The position numbers were made by a program, and so were the translations under genes. The notes below the pieces were generated by a model. The model had not been told where the DNA came from. It did not search any database and saw only the letters and a program-made list of their open reading frames with translations. DNA of 64,000 nucleotides from Adiantum capillus-veneris (taxonomy: Eukaryota; Streptophyta; Polypodiopsida; Polypodiales; Pteridaceae): positions 104,581,587-104,645,586 of the forward strand of contig CM043964.1 in assembly GCA_014529385.2 (NCBI GenBank), written 5' to 3'. Within the stretch, counting starts at the first letter, position 1, and each line of letters begins with the position of its first letter. This document shows, one piece after another, positions 22,544 to 34,047 of the stretch.

Positions 22544-23507
22544 GACTTTTATGTGTCTATGATGGTGGGTACGGTTGCTATTGGAGCGGTTCTATTGCAA
22601 AAGGTAGGGAGAAGCTACAAGCCAATATACTTCGAGAGTAGGGTGATTAGCCCAGTAGAGGCTACCTACACCGAGGCGGAGCAATGGGTGATGGCTCTGG
22701 TCTTTTCTTGTAGGAAGTTCAAAGTCCATTTGATTGTGCGTAAGTTTTTTGTGTTAACGGCTAATAATCTATTGCCAGAGGTAGTGCTACATTTGAAGCC
22801 AGAAAGGAGGATCAAGGTAGATCACACGAGTCGATCTCACCTGGCAGACATTCTTGTCAGCAAGGCCATCGATTTGCTGGCCTATCTAAGAGTAGTACGT
22901 GATGAAGCTAAGGAGGGACCCGACTTGGAGGTCGCTTTTACAATGTGGTTCGACGGAGCATATGAAAGGGTAGTGCAGAAGGTAGGAGGATATGTGGTGA
23001 TACATGACCCACACGGAAAAACTATATTTTTGAAGGTGTATGATCTAGAGGATGTCCACACCAATAATGAGGCGGAGTATCTCACTCTGCATTTGGGTAT
23101 AAAGCAGTGCATAGAGTTTGGCATTTCAAGGTTGGTGGTGAAAGGAGATGCGTTGCTAGTCATCAAGCAACTGTTAGGCCAATGGCAGGTAAAGCGCGAT
23201 TCTTTGAAGCATTGGTTCTCTTCCATCAAGAAGATGTTGAAGTCTTTTGAAGAAGTCCAATTCAAGCATGTGAGAAGAGAGCTCAACTAGCTAGTAGCAA
23301 AGTGCAGGTGCATGTTGCAGATCTATATGTGGCCCCAGCCACTTATGCAAGTAGGGAGGCTCTAAAGGAAATTGAAGGTTTTTTGGGTACATGGCAAGGT
23401 TTGGGTACATGGCAAGGTTCAGAAGGTTTGTCCAAGCTGCAAAAGAGAAGAGTGGTGCAAAAGGCCCGCAAATTCACACTGGTAGGTGAAGATCTCATGA
23501 ACTATGG
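22544..23507 (+). pseudogene. Element C dual RNase H and integrase start
   Basis: From 22549 the frame continues from the RT piece: ordinary retroelement RNase H ('IGAVLLQK...YFESR', E in 'TEAEQW', 'LTANN'), then a second RNase H of the Tat type, 'WFDGAYER' (22947-22970) with N-N-E-A-E-Y (23064-23081) and 'VKGDALLVIKQ' (23139-23171). These are the D-E-D residues of the archaeal-like RNase H that Tat elements carry between RNase H and integrase. A stop at 23288-23290 ends the open part. After it, about 23420-23507 reads as the first part of integrase (K-x-x-K-F-T-L-V-G-E-D-L). The frame is cut at 23507 in mid-integrase by the F insertion and resumes at 52648. Confidence 0.85.
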
Positions 23508-24300
23508 GCGTTGGAGAGGGGGAATGGGGAACACACCCGACACACACGCAATGGCCCCTATATAGCTCAGGGTATTCACAGCACCCCTGTTCTCTCGAAA
23601 ACACCTTCAAAACAAGCAGCTCACACTAGCAAGTCCTCGCCTGCACTTCGCCCAATGCACATACACATTGCACAATCCTCGGAAAGCTACCACACCGATA
23701 TTGCCCGCTTCCAGCTCTTCCACAACTCGACCACCTCTCTCTTTTTCTCTCTCACACACACAGGGGGCCCGAGGGGGCGCACACGCTCACACACACCGGC
23801 ACCACACGCCCTGGAGATGAGCAAAGAAGAAAGGGGGGAAGGGGGAAAGACGACGCCAAAAAATCGGCAATCATAGCTTCTCCTTCAAAACAAAAACACC
23901 TGTACAAAATACATACGGCCTGCTCTTGGTTGCAACAAGGCCATCACCTGCTTCATACAGAGGGGCACACACCTCCCTCGACCAAATCGAAACCCGTCGG
24001 CACACACATCGACAAAAGAATTCACCTCCAGCTTCACTCACGTAGCATCTCCTCCTCTTGACAACCCTCGCTGGCTGCTTCCTTTGCCAGGCCCTCGCCC
24101 TTTCGGGAGCTTCACGGAGAACACTTTGCGTGCCGACTTCGACTGTCGAGCACACGAAAAACCTCTCCCTTCTTTCTCTTCCTCCTTCTCTCCAAGAAAA
24201 AAACCAAGGAACCCTCCAAATCTCAAAACCGTTGCCTTTCTTTTTTTTCCCCTTCTCTTTTCAAAGCCAAGAAAACAAGGTGAGGGATCACGAGGGCCTG
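23508..24300 (-). repeat. F LTR, 3' part
   Basis: Reverse complement of the end of element C's LTR at moderate similarity: the 'tatatagctcagggtattcaca' block at 23561-23581 matches 14330-14345, followed by 'acaccttcaaa' (23601) and the 'cacactagca' block (23623). Similarity fades after about 23800. The rest, to about 24300, is pyrimidine-rich sequence of LTR character. Confidence 0.65.
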
Positions 24301-24558
24301 CCAATGGAAGGATTTGTGGAGGTGCTTTTAGGAAATAGGAAGAGGGGAGCATTGAAGAACGAACATGGATATGGTAAAGTGCAGAGCTACAAAAATAGTG
24401 AAAACTTCTGGCTAGCTTCGTCTTCAACGCAGGCTATATCATACAAAGGTTGCAGGTGAATCATGGCAAAGGACACCATTTTAGAGCAAGCAAAGCTCTA
24501 CTGGCAAAAATTCGCTCAAGAGGGCTATAGAGACCAACTTAAGAAAAATGGCCCTCAC

Positions 24559-25797
24559 TCAATTCTCTCCATCTCCGCTACTGCCACTGTCAATTGATGA
24601 CGACTTTAATGTAACCATTCTGTGATGAAAATCTGGAGTGCTCACAATTTTGGACCCTTTCTTGTGCTTTACGAGGGGAATCAAAGATTGAACAACATCT
24701 GTCATAAGAGGACGATAATCTGGCTCAGGCTGAACACACATTGCGGCTATGGCAGCTACCTGCACAACATTTTTTGTCATTCAAAATCCTTCGGTTTCTT
24801 CTTTACTATTTTCTATCCAAAATCACCCATTTCAACACCTACAAGCACAAATAGCAAGCAAACTTGAATTAGGTCCTTTACTGCAAATTGTCCCTCCATG
24901 ACCGACAGATCCACCATCTCCACAAGCTTGTCCCTATCTGTGAGTCGTGGAAGATCCTGGAAGCAATGTCACCTTAGAAACGGGTTGCAAGTATAGAATG
25001 CTCATTCACCCATTTGAAGATTACCCAAGATATAAGAACACCCTGCCCGGGTGGCCTTTTCATGTTAACTGGGACGCGTCCTGTGAGAAGTTCCAACAAA
25101 ACCATGCCATAGCTATATACATCGGACTTCATTGTCAAATGCCCCGTTAGTGCATACCTTCAAAGACATTGGAGCACATCAAGAAACTCTGAAAGAGCTC
25201 AAAAGATCTACAAAGCCTATACATAATTTCTCTTCATTCTTACTCTAGGGCAACATAGCCGTGGGTTCCCAAAATACGAGTTGAAACCAACCCTCCAACC
25301 TTGTTAGATCCAAGCTTAGCTAAACCGAATTCGGACACTTTGGCAATGAAATTGGAATCCAGAAGTATGTTGTTGCTTTTGAAATCGCAATGTATTACCG
25401 GAGGACTCACGCACTCATGGAGGTACTCAAGACCCTTTGCAGAGTCTAGAGCTATTCTCATGCAAGTTTCCCATTTGAGAATTGGAGGATTGCCAGATGT
25501 TCCTGCACCATTTAACGATAAGTTGAGAGCAAAAAATGGAAAATTGAAGTATTTTTGCTAAAACATGTCGGGAGCTAACACAGCATGAGCCTCAGATTGG
25601 CTCCATTAGTGAACACACTCTCCGCGCTTTTCATTTCTTGTGAAGGACATAAGTTCAGGAAAACAAGAGGGCCCATACCATCTGAATACAAGTGTTCTTG
25701 AAGGTTTCCATTCGGCATGTACTCATAGACCAGCAACCGGTGATCTTGATCGGCGCAATAACCAAGCAAACCAACAAGGTATGGAGGATGAAGGCGG
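24559..25797 (-). pseudogene. Receptor-like cytoplasmic kinase fragment, five exons
   Basis: C-terminal two-thirds of a plant receptor-like cytoplasmic kinase (RLCK; PBS1-like families are closest from memory). Exons with GT-AG introns of 68-176 bp: 25797-25679 (hinge '[17 protein letters not shown]'), 25502-25244 (catalytic loop H-C-D-F-K-S-N-N, then activation segment), 25157-25025 ('[18 protein letters not shown]'), 24956-24864 ('LTDRDKLVEM'), 24759-24559 ('MCVQPEPDYRPLM', TGA at 24559-24561). All joins keep the frame and no stop interrupts it. The N-lobe (Gly loop, catalytic Lys, helix C) is not seen upstream. H-C-D instead of H-R-D is normal for non-RD plant kinases. But D-F-G reads E-F-G and A-P-E reads A-L-E, both expected to abolish activity. 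It is a truncated, probably inactive copy lying inside the F insertion. An exon further upstream beyond a long intron cannot be excluded. Confidence 0.85.
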
Positions 25798-25800
25798 CTG

Positions 25801-26156
25801 TCATAATAATCAATATCTAATTCTCCTAAATGATTTTCTCATGTTAAACTGATCATTTAATATGGGGAAGTGCCAAGGGAGAAAAAAGCTAGAATATTGG
25901 TTAAGCTAGCAGACCGGCCACATGTAGGGATCCAAAGGGGTGGCCATCTACAAAAGAGCCATGTGAAACAATGGGCTAAAAAGACCCTAAGGTTCAGCCC
26001 ATTAAGACTTCCAAAATGCTAAGGTTCCAAAATTCAAAGGTTATGTCCAAAGGTCAACCTTAGGAAAATTGGATGCTTTGTGTGTGACCAAAAAAGTCTT
26101 TGTACATCCCTACTTGGGAGGGGGCGAGCCTTTCTTCTAGGGGATGAGAGAGAAAG

Positions 26157-26206
<50 letters not shown>

Positions 26207-27619
26207 GCTCCCTTTACACAAAGGGAATGAGGGACACATGTCAGCTCCCTAGGCCAGATGCCCACAAGGTGTGCCCAATTCCTATTGGATGGCCTTGGAG
26301 GTGTAACAATGAGATTTAGGCTAGAGTAAATCTAGTTTAATTAATTTAAAAACACTTAATAAAAGAACCAATGAGAATTAAGACCTCTAGAAGACTATTG
26401 GACAGTCTCCCAAGGGGTCCAACGAGCATTCAGTAGCCCAATGGCTTGCCTAATTCCTATTGGCCGGGAGGCAAAGGTGTCCAATGAGAGTTTAGTTTAA
26501 TTATTAAATTACCTAAAGCTCTCACAAAAGGGGAAAGGGGGACACATGTCAAAACGCTATCACTTATGTTGTTTAATTGTCATTAGCTTGACTTGGGGAG
26601 GTCCAATGAGGGTAGAGCAAAAGCAAATAGCAAGAGGGCTCGCCCAAGAGAGAGAGAGGGGGCTGATTTTTGCAAGGCATTATCACACACACACTCACAC
26701 ACAGTCTATGTGTGAAGCAAAGAAGACTATCTCTTCCCAAGCTTTAATGCAGAGCTCATCACCTACTCCAAGCTTGTGAGATAGAAGCCTACATCGACAC
26801 ACTCTTGGCATGTGGATGCAAATCCAACCAAGAGCCAAGCTTCAATGCATGCTCATCTCCTCTACCAAGCTAATTACTAAGCTAAGCTATGCTAATATGA
26901 GTGATTATGTGAGGAGATGTACATCTTTCTCGTAAGATACTCCTTCTTCCTCTCAATCTACTCTCATACCCTGCTAGCTCTCACCATCTTCGAAGGTGTG
27001 TGAGGTCTTGGGTCTGAGAACGGGGATAATTAAAGTTGTGTTTGCTAAGTGTTTTGCTTAGTGCATGAAGCTTTCATCTTCATTGCACTAGCTAGTCTTG
27101 AAGGAACACAAAGAATTGTATTGTACAATGTCTCTCTTGATGGGAGAAACCATAATACAAAGCCTTTTGGAGGGGAGACCGGCTCCATGCAAATCCGGTC
27201 CTCAAGTGTTGTCAATAGATTAATCCACAAAAAGCTTGGTACCATATGATAACGTACACACACAATTAACCTATTACATAGTTAAGAGCCTACACTAAAC
27301 ACGAGCATATTAGTGTATGCTTGTGAATAAAATTATTGAAAAAATAGAACAATGGTTTGGATGCTAGAAATTTTGCCTAAGCCAGTGTTTTCTGGATAAT
27401 TTTATACACAATTTGCAATTAGCATTGCACTAACGGGTTAAGAGATAGGACTGTGCATGCAACATCTCAAAAGTGTAGAGTTAACGCAATCGCTGAGGAC
27501 CTCATGCTCTGCAGCCGTGATGTCAACAACCAGAGAGAGGCCTCCCTCGCCCTCCGCAACCCCAGTCACTAGCTCCACGGCGCACATCGACTATCGAGCT
27601 TGAGTTGGACGCAATCGCC
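25801..27619. other. No recognised gene; LTR-like sequence
   Basis: No protein motif. It contains several degenerate '(t)ccaatgag.gt' sentences (26368-26375, 26478-26485, 26600-26607) and a smooth, unstructured composition like that of long plant LTRs. A TG..CA-bounded element could not be delimited. Confidence 0.35.
26158..26205. repeat. (CA)n microsatellite, ~48 bp
   Basis: Uninterrupted CA repeat seen directly. A shorter interrupted one lies at 26684-26702. Confidence 0.95.
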
Positions 27620-27693
27620 TAGTGCAGCAGTAGACCCCCACACGCACACGAACTTCTAGTGCAGCAGTAGACTCCCACACGCACACGAACTTC
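27620..27693. repeat. 37-bp tandem duplication
   Basis: Two adjacent copies (27620-27656, 27657-27693) starting 'tagtgcagcagtagac', with one difference (ccccc/tccc). Confidence 0.9.
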
Positions 27694-28550
<857 letters not shown>

Positions 28551-28751
28551 TGTCGAGAAATTTGCTGTCTTGCCAGGAAAGCACTCGGCTTATGGCTGTG
28601 AGAGTTTGTGAGAGAACTCAACAAAAACTATATGAAGGAGTTAAACCATAGATGCCATGAAGACTAGGGTTTGGAAAGAAGTGCAATCAAAGAAGACTCA
28701 CTCTTTGTCTCTTGCACTCACACACACAAAGAAAGAACACAAAAGAGAATG

Positions 28752-28964
28752 TCAAAACAATACGAAAATGAAAACATCAAGGCTATGGTCATATCGTATC
28801 ATGGGTAATATGAAAGGGTTAATAGATGAGTTAATGGCATTCAATCTTGACTGACCAAATAGGCTACGAATTGTTCTTTGGAATTGTAGTTTTGTGCTTA
28901 CCATAATATATATATTTTGTCTAGTGATTGGGATTAATTGTGTGTACAAATCCTCTTGGTTCAT
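28752..28964 (-). CDS. Small LTR-borne ORF B2, 70 aa, unknown
   Basis: 70-codon ORF on the sense strand of element B inside its LTR. Its ATG overlaps the TGA of the ORF upstream (ATGA at 28961-28964), a layout that allows coupled or reinitiated translation. The product starts M-N, has an 'LFG..RLN.I' box and 'PFILPM..YD.S.DVF' near its end, and stops just after a hydrophobic V-F-I-F-V-L-F tail. The same layout recurs in the ORF upstream and in an ORF of element E (33744-33962). The copy at 49106-49318 is almost identical. No known domain is recognised. Expression is unproven. Confidence 0.45.
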   Translation of the reverse strand: MNQEDLYTQLIPITRQNIYIMVSTKLQFQRTIRSLFGQSRLNAINSSINPFILPMIRYDHSLDVFIFVLF

Positions 28965-29179
28965 AGCAACATAACTACGCTTACGTCAAAAGAAAAGTTA
29001 TAGTCTATGTGAGGTAGTATGATGGGATCCGGTGATAGAAGTATTTCATTAAACCTTTCTGGGCCAAAGAGAAACACTATACATTGTTGAAAGTGTATTT
29101 TTCGGCTAATCCATACATTAATTCTAATAGATCGTACAAAGTGAAAGCGATAGAAATGATCATCATGTGGGTTATTCAT
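28961..29179 (-). CDS. Small LTR-borne ORF B1, 72 aa, unknown
   Basis: 72-codon ORF upstream of and overlapping B2 by 4 nt. Key parts: 'VRSIRI' (residues ~15-20), 'FLFGPERFNEIL' (~36-47), 'PIILPHIDYNFSFDV' (~51-65) and a hydrophobic C-terminus. It aligns over its full length with B2 and with the 33744-33962 product, which shares V-R-S-I, G-x-E-R-F, E-[IV]-L, [IV]-L-P and F-[DE]-V at matching spacing. B1 and B2 thus look like a tandem duplication of one small gene. The function is unknown; it might be an accessory protein of these Gypsy elements. Confidence 0.48.
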   Translation of the reverse strand: MNNPHDDHFYRFHFVRSIRINVWISRKIHFQQCIVFLFGPERFNEILLSPDPIILPHIDYNFSFDVSVVMLL

Positions 29180-30549
29180 CTAGGATAGTATGTGAGAAAT
29201 GTAGATATGAGAGAAGTGAAGAGATGAGAAGTTTCCCTCCCAAGCCCTATTCTTGCCCGTAGGCAATAAGGATACTGCGGGGAGAGCTGTACCTGTAGAA
29301 AAGAGAACCTAGAATTTGCAGAGAGGATGAATTACTAAGAATGAGAGAGATAGGTTTGGTTAAGGAGATGAGATTAGATACATACATATATGTTGGATTA
29401 GAGATGAAAATGAAAACAACAAGAAATCAAGAAAACATCAATGTAGAACACATCTTACTTGAAACCATTCGACACCATTATTGATGGGAGAGAGAAGAAG
29501 AGGGGAGAATTCAACGTTGATTGATACGCCAAGTACAACACCTTATTTGATTAGAGTTGATCTTCCAAGGATAGCGTACAAGAATGGCTAGTCTTCCTCT
29601 AGGAGAAAGTGTAGGCTTGGGCTTATGTTAATGGGGCTAAGTACAATTAGGCATTACTACTCACTCCCTCAAGAATTCCTCTCATCAATGGCTTGAATGC
29701 TTGAGTTCCTTTTCAAGGAAGAAGAGGTCCCCTTTTATAGGTGAAGGGAACCCCAAAGGGTTTACACAAGAAGAGAGGAGCCAGTGTGAATAGGAATTGG
29801 AGAAGTTGGAAATGAGCTGTCCCTGCATGATGTGGGCAGACTGGGGTCCAGTATTTTGATCATATCTCCAAATAAAAAAGTAAACATACAGGCAGAAACT
29901 TCAGCTCATTAGCTACGATTTTCATTTTAAAATCACTTTCCAATTAGGATTGGAACCTTGTGTAAAAAATTCATCAAAATAGGGTCCATTTCTGGCAGCA
30001 AAAGTCTTCCCGTGGTCCCCTTAGCATAGACTTTCATTTAATTCCAAAGGACACCTCATGCCATATGAAAGCATGACATTGCTCCTTGACAAAGTTTTGT
30101 AATCATGCTTGCAATAATGCATTAAAATAAGTGTATCTTTGAAATCATGCCACCTAGTGTCCCACTAGGATTTGATTCCCTCCTAGTAGCTATTTAAAAA
30201 GAAATATAAGAAAAGTATAAAAAATATATAGAATATATATATATTGGAGTTTACCCTAGATATAGGATCTAGCTAGGGTGTGAGATGATAATGAGATAGT
30301 AGAAATAAAGAATCAATGCTTTTTGCCCCAAGTTAAAGAGGCGGAGCTATTGAGCATTTCCCATAGTATTTTCTGATGGTAAAGTAAGGATATGTTACCC
30401 TTGAGAAAAATAATAGGATGAGCTAGAAGGCTTATTATTATACTTAAATATGCATATGTACATTATAGGAAAGATAATTATGTATCTAAAAAGTTACAAG
30501 ATAGATCTTGTAGCATGCGTTCCCACTATGTACGTGTCACAGCACGACA

Positions 30550-30562
30550 TCCACCCCCTCTA
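30550..30562 (-). other. Polypurine tract of element B
   Basis: The plus strand TCCACCCCCTCTA is the complement of TAGAGGGGGTGGA, directly next to the LTR: the second-strand priming site. Confidence 0.8.
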
Positions 30563-30781
30563 AACCTGCACATCCTCCGGTATATGCCACATTATTTCTT
30601 TCTAAGATCAGCCCTCTTGTACATCTTCCTTGCTTTCTTCTTCACTGGATGATTCCAAATCTTCATCTTTACTTTGATATTTACCTGTGGTTTGCTCTTC
30701 TTCCTCATCAACATCTTCTGGATCATTGTCTCCTCTTCTCTTAAACATTTTGATCCTTTTTCCTACAATGGGAATCTTTAC

Positions 30782-31635
30782 TTATGTACCATCTAGTTCA
30801 GGCAAGCTGTAAGTAGCATTTTCATGCACATGCTTTACAAAATACGGTCCAAACCATCTTTTTGAAAACTTATGCATGACTGTTTGCTGGTTATCAAGGC
30901 TACTATAACACACCAAAACCCAGTCACCTTTGTCAATTGCTTTGCTCCTGAGTCGATGTCGCTTATCAAAGTATTCCTTGTTTTTCAACCTTGCATTTTT
31001 GAGTCGTTCTTTTGCAGCTTCAATGTCTCCAGGTCTTCTCTCTAGCTACCTTATACGTAGTGCAAGGAGATCTTCCTTGCTAAGCCCCTCTTGCCAAGGT
31101 AGTACATTCCATGTGGGAATTGTATCTTCAATCGGCATCACTGGCTTTTGACCATACATTAGCTCCGCAGGCATGTAGCTTGTTACTGAGATATGTGTTG
31201 TACGATCAGCCCATAAAGCATATGGTAACAGTTTTGGCCACTCACCAACTCTTCCTTCGCAAGCCTTGGCCAAAGCTTTGATGATAGGAGGATGCCCTCT
31301 TTCACTCTTTCCATTGCCTTCAGGGTTGTAAGCTGTAGAAAGAGAAAGATTGATTCCTAATCTAGAAAAGAACTCCCTTGCTTCTTCGGCATCCAAATCA
31401 CCTCTATCTGCAGTGATTTTTCCCACACAACCATAACGGCAAATCACCTCATCAAGAAGGAATTTTCACACAGCTTCTGTGGTTTTAGCTCTTAATGCTC
31501 TTCCTTCAACCTGGTTAGTTAGGTCCTCTCGTGCAAGAACCAAGTATCTCATCTGCCAGAGTCCTAGAGGCATTGTGACTAGATCCACAACCCATTTATA
31601 GTGCATGGCTAGTGGATATTTAGGGTGCAATCCAT
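30782..31635 (-). pseudogene. Element B integrase, core and C-terminal part
   Basis: Minus strand. 31635-31450 codes the start of the core ('MHYKWVVDL' with the first catalytic D). A stop near 31470 is followed by 31447-31046 with 'ITADRG' (second D) and 'NPEGNGKSERGH' (catalytic E). Then 30988-30782 has the GPY/F module ('KRWFGPYFV') that ends Ty3/Gypsy integrases. A stop separates the last two pieces. The zinc-finger part lies at 40848-40924 on the other side of element E. Removing E with one CCAT copy makes the reading continuous. Confidence 0.88.
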
Positions 31636-32470
31636 TGATGGGGGCTTTTCACAAGCCAAGCTCCCATACCCCTCTTCTCTCGTCCCCACCCCATGAAAAC
31701 CCCCTCTTAGGGAGGGAGTGATAAAAGGCATTGGAAAAAGTAAGAAAAAAATAAATTATGATCATGTAAATATATAAGAAAGGTAAAATAGGCCACCTCA
31801 TGCCTGCGGGGTAGCCCATCCCCACCTTGCCTCCTTTTTTCTTCACTGTTGCCCCGCCGTGTGTACCTTTTCCTCTCCTTCACTCAAAAGGTCAACCCCC
31901 TCTCTCTTCCCCTTGTCCTTTTTTCTTTCTCTCTACCCTCAAGCTACCCCACCTCTCACCAATAATGCATTATAACTCACCAATAATGCACCCTAACTCA
32001 CATGCAACTTACCCTATCTTCCAAAATAGTATACCCCACCCCCTCTTTCTCTCTCCTATCATATCCCATGACCCAAATACCCCCCTCTCTCTCTAAAGGG
32101 CGCCATGTATCTTGTCTTGTAGCTAAATAACCTCCCCCACACTCACACACACTCAGTTTCACTGAAAAAGGTGCCCACAGACCCATCCCCACCCGGTGGT
32201 TACCTGGTTTTTCTTGTGTTCCCACACATCTGCACACAGATTCACCTCTCGACACACTCGCCTCTCTCCCCTCTTGTAATTACTTTATTCTCCATGTCAT
32301 CTCTCACTTTTTTTTCATCAACCCATCTCTCTCTCTTAGTCTCTCTCTCATGAGACTGCTATTCTGGCACATATACACACAGCCAGACAAGTGGGGCCCA
32401 CAGTCACATGGCCCATGTAGATAATGATTTCTTCATTTCTAAATTCTAGAATTTCTCCCCCCTCCTCCCC

Positions 32471-32477
32471 TATATAA
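32471..32477 (+). promoter_or_regulatory. LTR TATA box
   Basis: TATATAA in a GC/C-rich context, repeated at 40132-40138 in the 3' LTR. An AATAAA polyadenylation motif lies ~310 bp downstream (32782-32787; 40449-40454), so the R region is probably about 300 bp. This is inferred from motif order only. Confidence 0.7.
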
Positions 32478-32781
32478 AGAGGGGTCACCATCACACTAAA
32501 GACACACACAACATCACCAAAGAACACACTATGCACTGTGTGTGCCTAGTGCACACACACACACCGACACCATCACCATCACCGCAATCACCATGCTTGT
32601 CTTGAGCATGACCTCTACACCCTTGGCTATGGAAGATGAAGGGCAACTAAATGAAGGATGATGGCCATAACCCTCGTGCGAGTCTTCGCCATCAACTCCC
32701 ACCTATCCGCCATGTGCTCTACCACTCTCTCCCTTCTCATTCCCCTACCCTATGCTCCCCATTTCATCGCCTTATTCTCTA

Positions 32782-32787
32782 AATAAA
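32782..32787 (+). terminator. LTR polyadenylation signal
   Basis: AATAAA within 'ctctaaataaagcttgagg', conserved at 40449-40454 in the 3' LTR, where it would serve the element's transcript end. Confidence 0.55.
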
Positions 32788-33189
32788 GCTTGAGGTTTTG
32801 TGAGTATGTTTTCCTGCAATGTTTTTCCTGTGTGAGGTGTGCGGAATCGCCACCTAGTCTTGTGTTTGGAGTGAGCTTGTGTATGTGTGAAGGGTGTGCG
32901 GATTCGCCATCCTTCTGTGGTGCCTAAGTACTAAGCCACCATACCCCCTCCCTCACTCTCTCTCTCTCTCTCTCTATTGATCTCATTTCCCTTCCTCTTC
33001 ATCATTACTCCCAAGCATCCATCTCTCTTGTATGAAAACTTTGTTATGGTGGTGTGTTGTTTGCGTCCTAGCCGCTGAAGCTAGGTGGTGCCCCCTGTTT
33101 GCTTTACCATGACAGGCTCGAGGCACGCCATTCGGTCCCCGGTGTTTTAGAGGCCGCCGGGGTTCGGGGTTCGCTTTGCTCCCGTCATT

Positions 33190-33206
33190 TGGTGCCCCCA
33201 CTGAGG
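33190..33206 (+). other. Candidate primer binding site of element E
   Basis: TGGTGCCCCCACTGAGG, 2 nt after the LTR. One base differs from the matching site in element C (14399-14415). Confidence 0.72.
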
Positions 33207-33260
33207 ATCTTTTCATGAAACCCTTCAGTTTACAAGACTGAAACCCCTAAACTATTGTGA

Positions 33261-33726
33261 ATGGATGAATGGCTAGCAGGATTGGCTAATTCGACGACAA
33301 AAGAAGAAGAGCTCCAAGCACAACTAGACGAACTCCGCATCTCCATGGAAGCTCGAGTGCCAGGCATAACGGTAATCGATTTGCAGTGGGAGAGTCAACC
33401 AACACGCCAAACCCAGTGGATATACATAGGCCAAGTGCCAAGAAGAAGAAGGAGAAGGTCAAAAACATGTCCGCAACCTACAACCAACCCACAACAACAA
33501 AATGGAAGGAGCTCTACACAATAGAGAATCAACACTATTCTACTTTGAGAATCGGGTAACTCAAGTCACCGAGGTAATTATCACAGTCAATTTTCAAGTC
33601 GCACCTGATGCTGCAGCACAGATAACGGAATCATTGGCTCACACTCTCACTAGAGAAACTAGGGATCTACTGAGTTTGTTTCAGGAAAGAGCACCACCCT
33701 CTCCCACAAGCTTGGACAGTGACTAA
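33261..33726 (+). other. Leader ORFs of element E, unknown
   Basis: Two overlapping frames in the ~850-bp leader between PBS and gag: 33261-33524 (87 codons; acidic/helical start, then an Arg-rich tail) and 33502-33726 (74 codons). A third frame between them (about 33420-33540) also reads like protein (Lys-rich, then 'KWKELY'). The set may be one frameshifted ORF. Tat/Ogre-type elements are known to carry an extra ORF before gag, which fits. I cannot assign a domain. Confidence 0.35.
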
Positions 33727-33743
33727 GCACCTCTAAGCTTCAC

Positions 33744-33962
33744 ATGAATCAGTACAACCTACCTCAAGACAGATCACACATACCAACACGTGTACGCTCA
33801 ATCAAGGTAATACTGGATTTGAAGGCTCACTACCAGCACGTCAATGACACCATGCTGGGTGGGGAGCGATTTTTTGAGGTTCTGGCATCAGATCAACCAT
33901 TTGTCCTACCTTTGGTACAAGGCAATGTACCGTTTGAAGTTTTAATCTATATCCTAGTATAA
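33744..33962 (+). CDS. Small leader ORF of element E, 72 aa, B1/B2-like
   Basis: 72-codon ORF between PBS and gag. It starts M-N, carries 'VRSIKV' (~17-22), 'GGERFFEVLAS' (~39-49), 'PFVLPLV' (~52-58) and 'VPFEVLIYILV' at the very end. Length, motif spacing and stop position match ORFs B1 and B2 in the LTRs of element B, although B and E are different Gypsy lineages. An intact reading frame in an otherwise frameshifted element suggests it may matter to the element. The function is unknown. Confidence 0.5.
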   Translation: MNQYNLPQDRSHIPTRVRSIKVILDLKAHYQHVNDTMLGGERFFEVLASDQPFVLPLVQGNVPFEVLIYILV

Positions 33963-34047
33963 GAGGGTATACACGCCTCCTTGTAAAGAAGAAAAAAAAT
34001 TTTGCAAGTTAAGCAGTGAGTCTTTCTAGCTCTCTCTCTCAGTAATC

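Larger units (their letters stand above)
28551..30549 (-). repeat. 3' LTR of element B
   Basis: About 1999 bp and near-identical to 48905-50917, with scattered substitutions. It carries two small ORFs (listed separately) and an AT-rich stretch with (TA)n near 30210-30245. Confidence 0.9.
31636..33187 (+). repeat. 5' LTR of element E
   Basis: TGATGGGGGC...CTCCCGTCA, 1552 bp. Pyrimidine-rich in the first third. Has promoter and polyadenylation motifs (see 32471 and 32782) and a short (CT)n at 32956-32975. Confidence 0.95.

Noticed and set aside
24559-25797. A functional receptor-like kinase gene
   Set aside because: The N-lobe is missing and the D-F-G and A-P-E motifs are altered. It is called a pseudogene, although the splice sites look usable.
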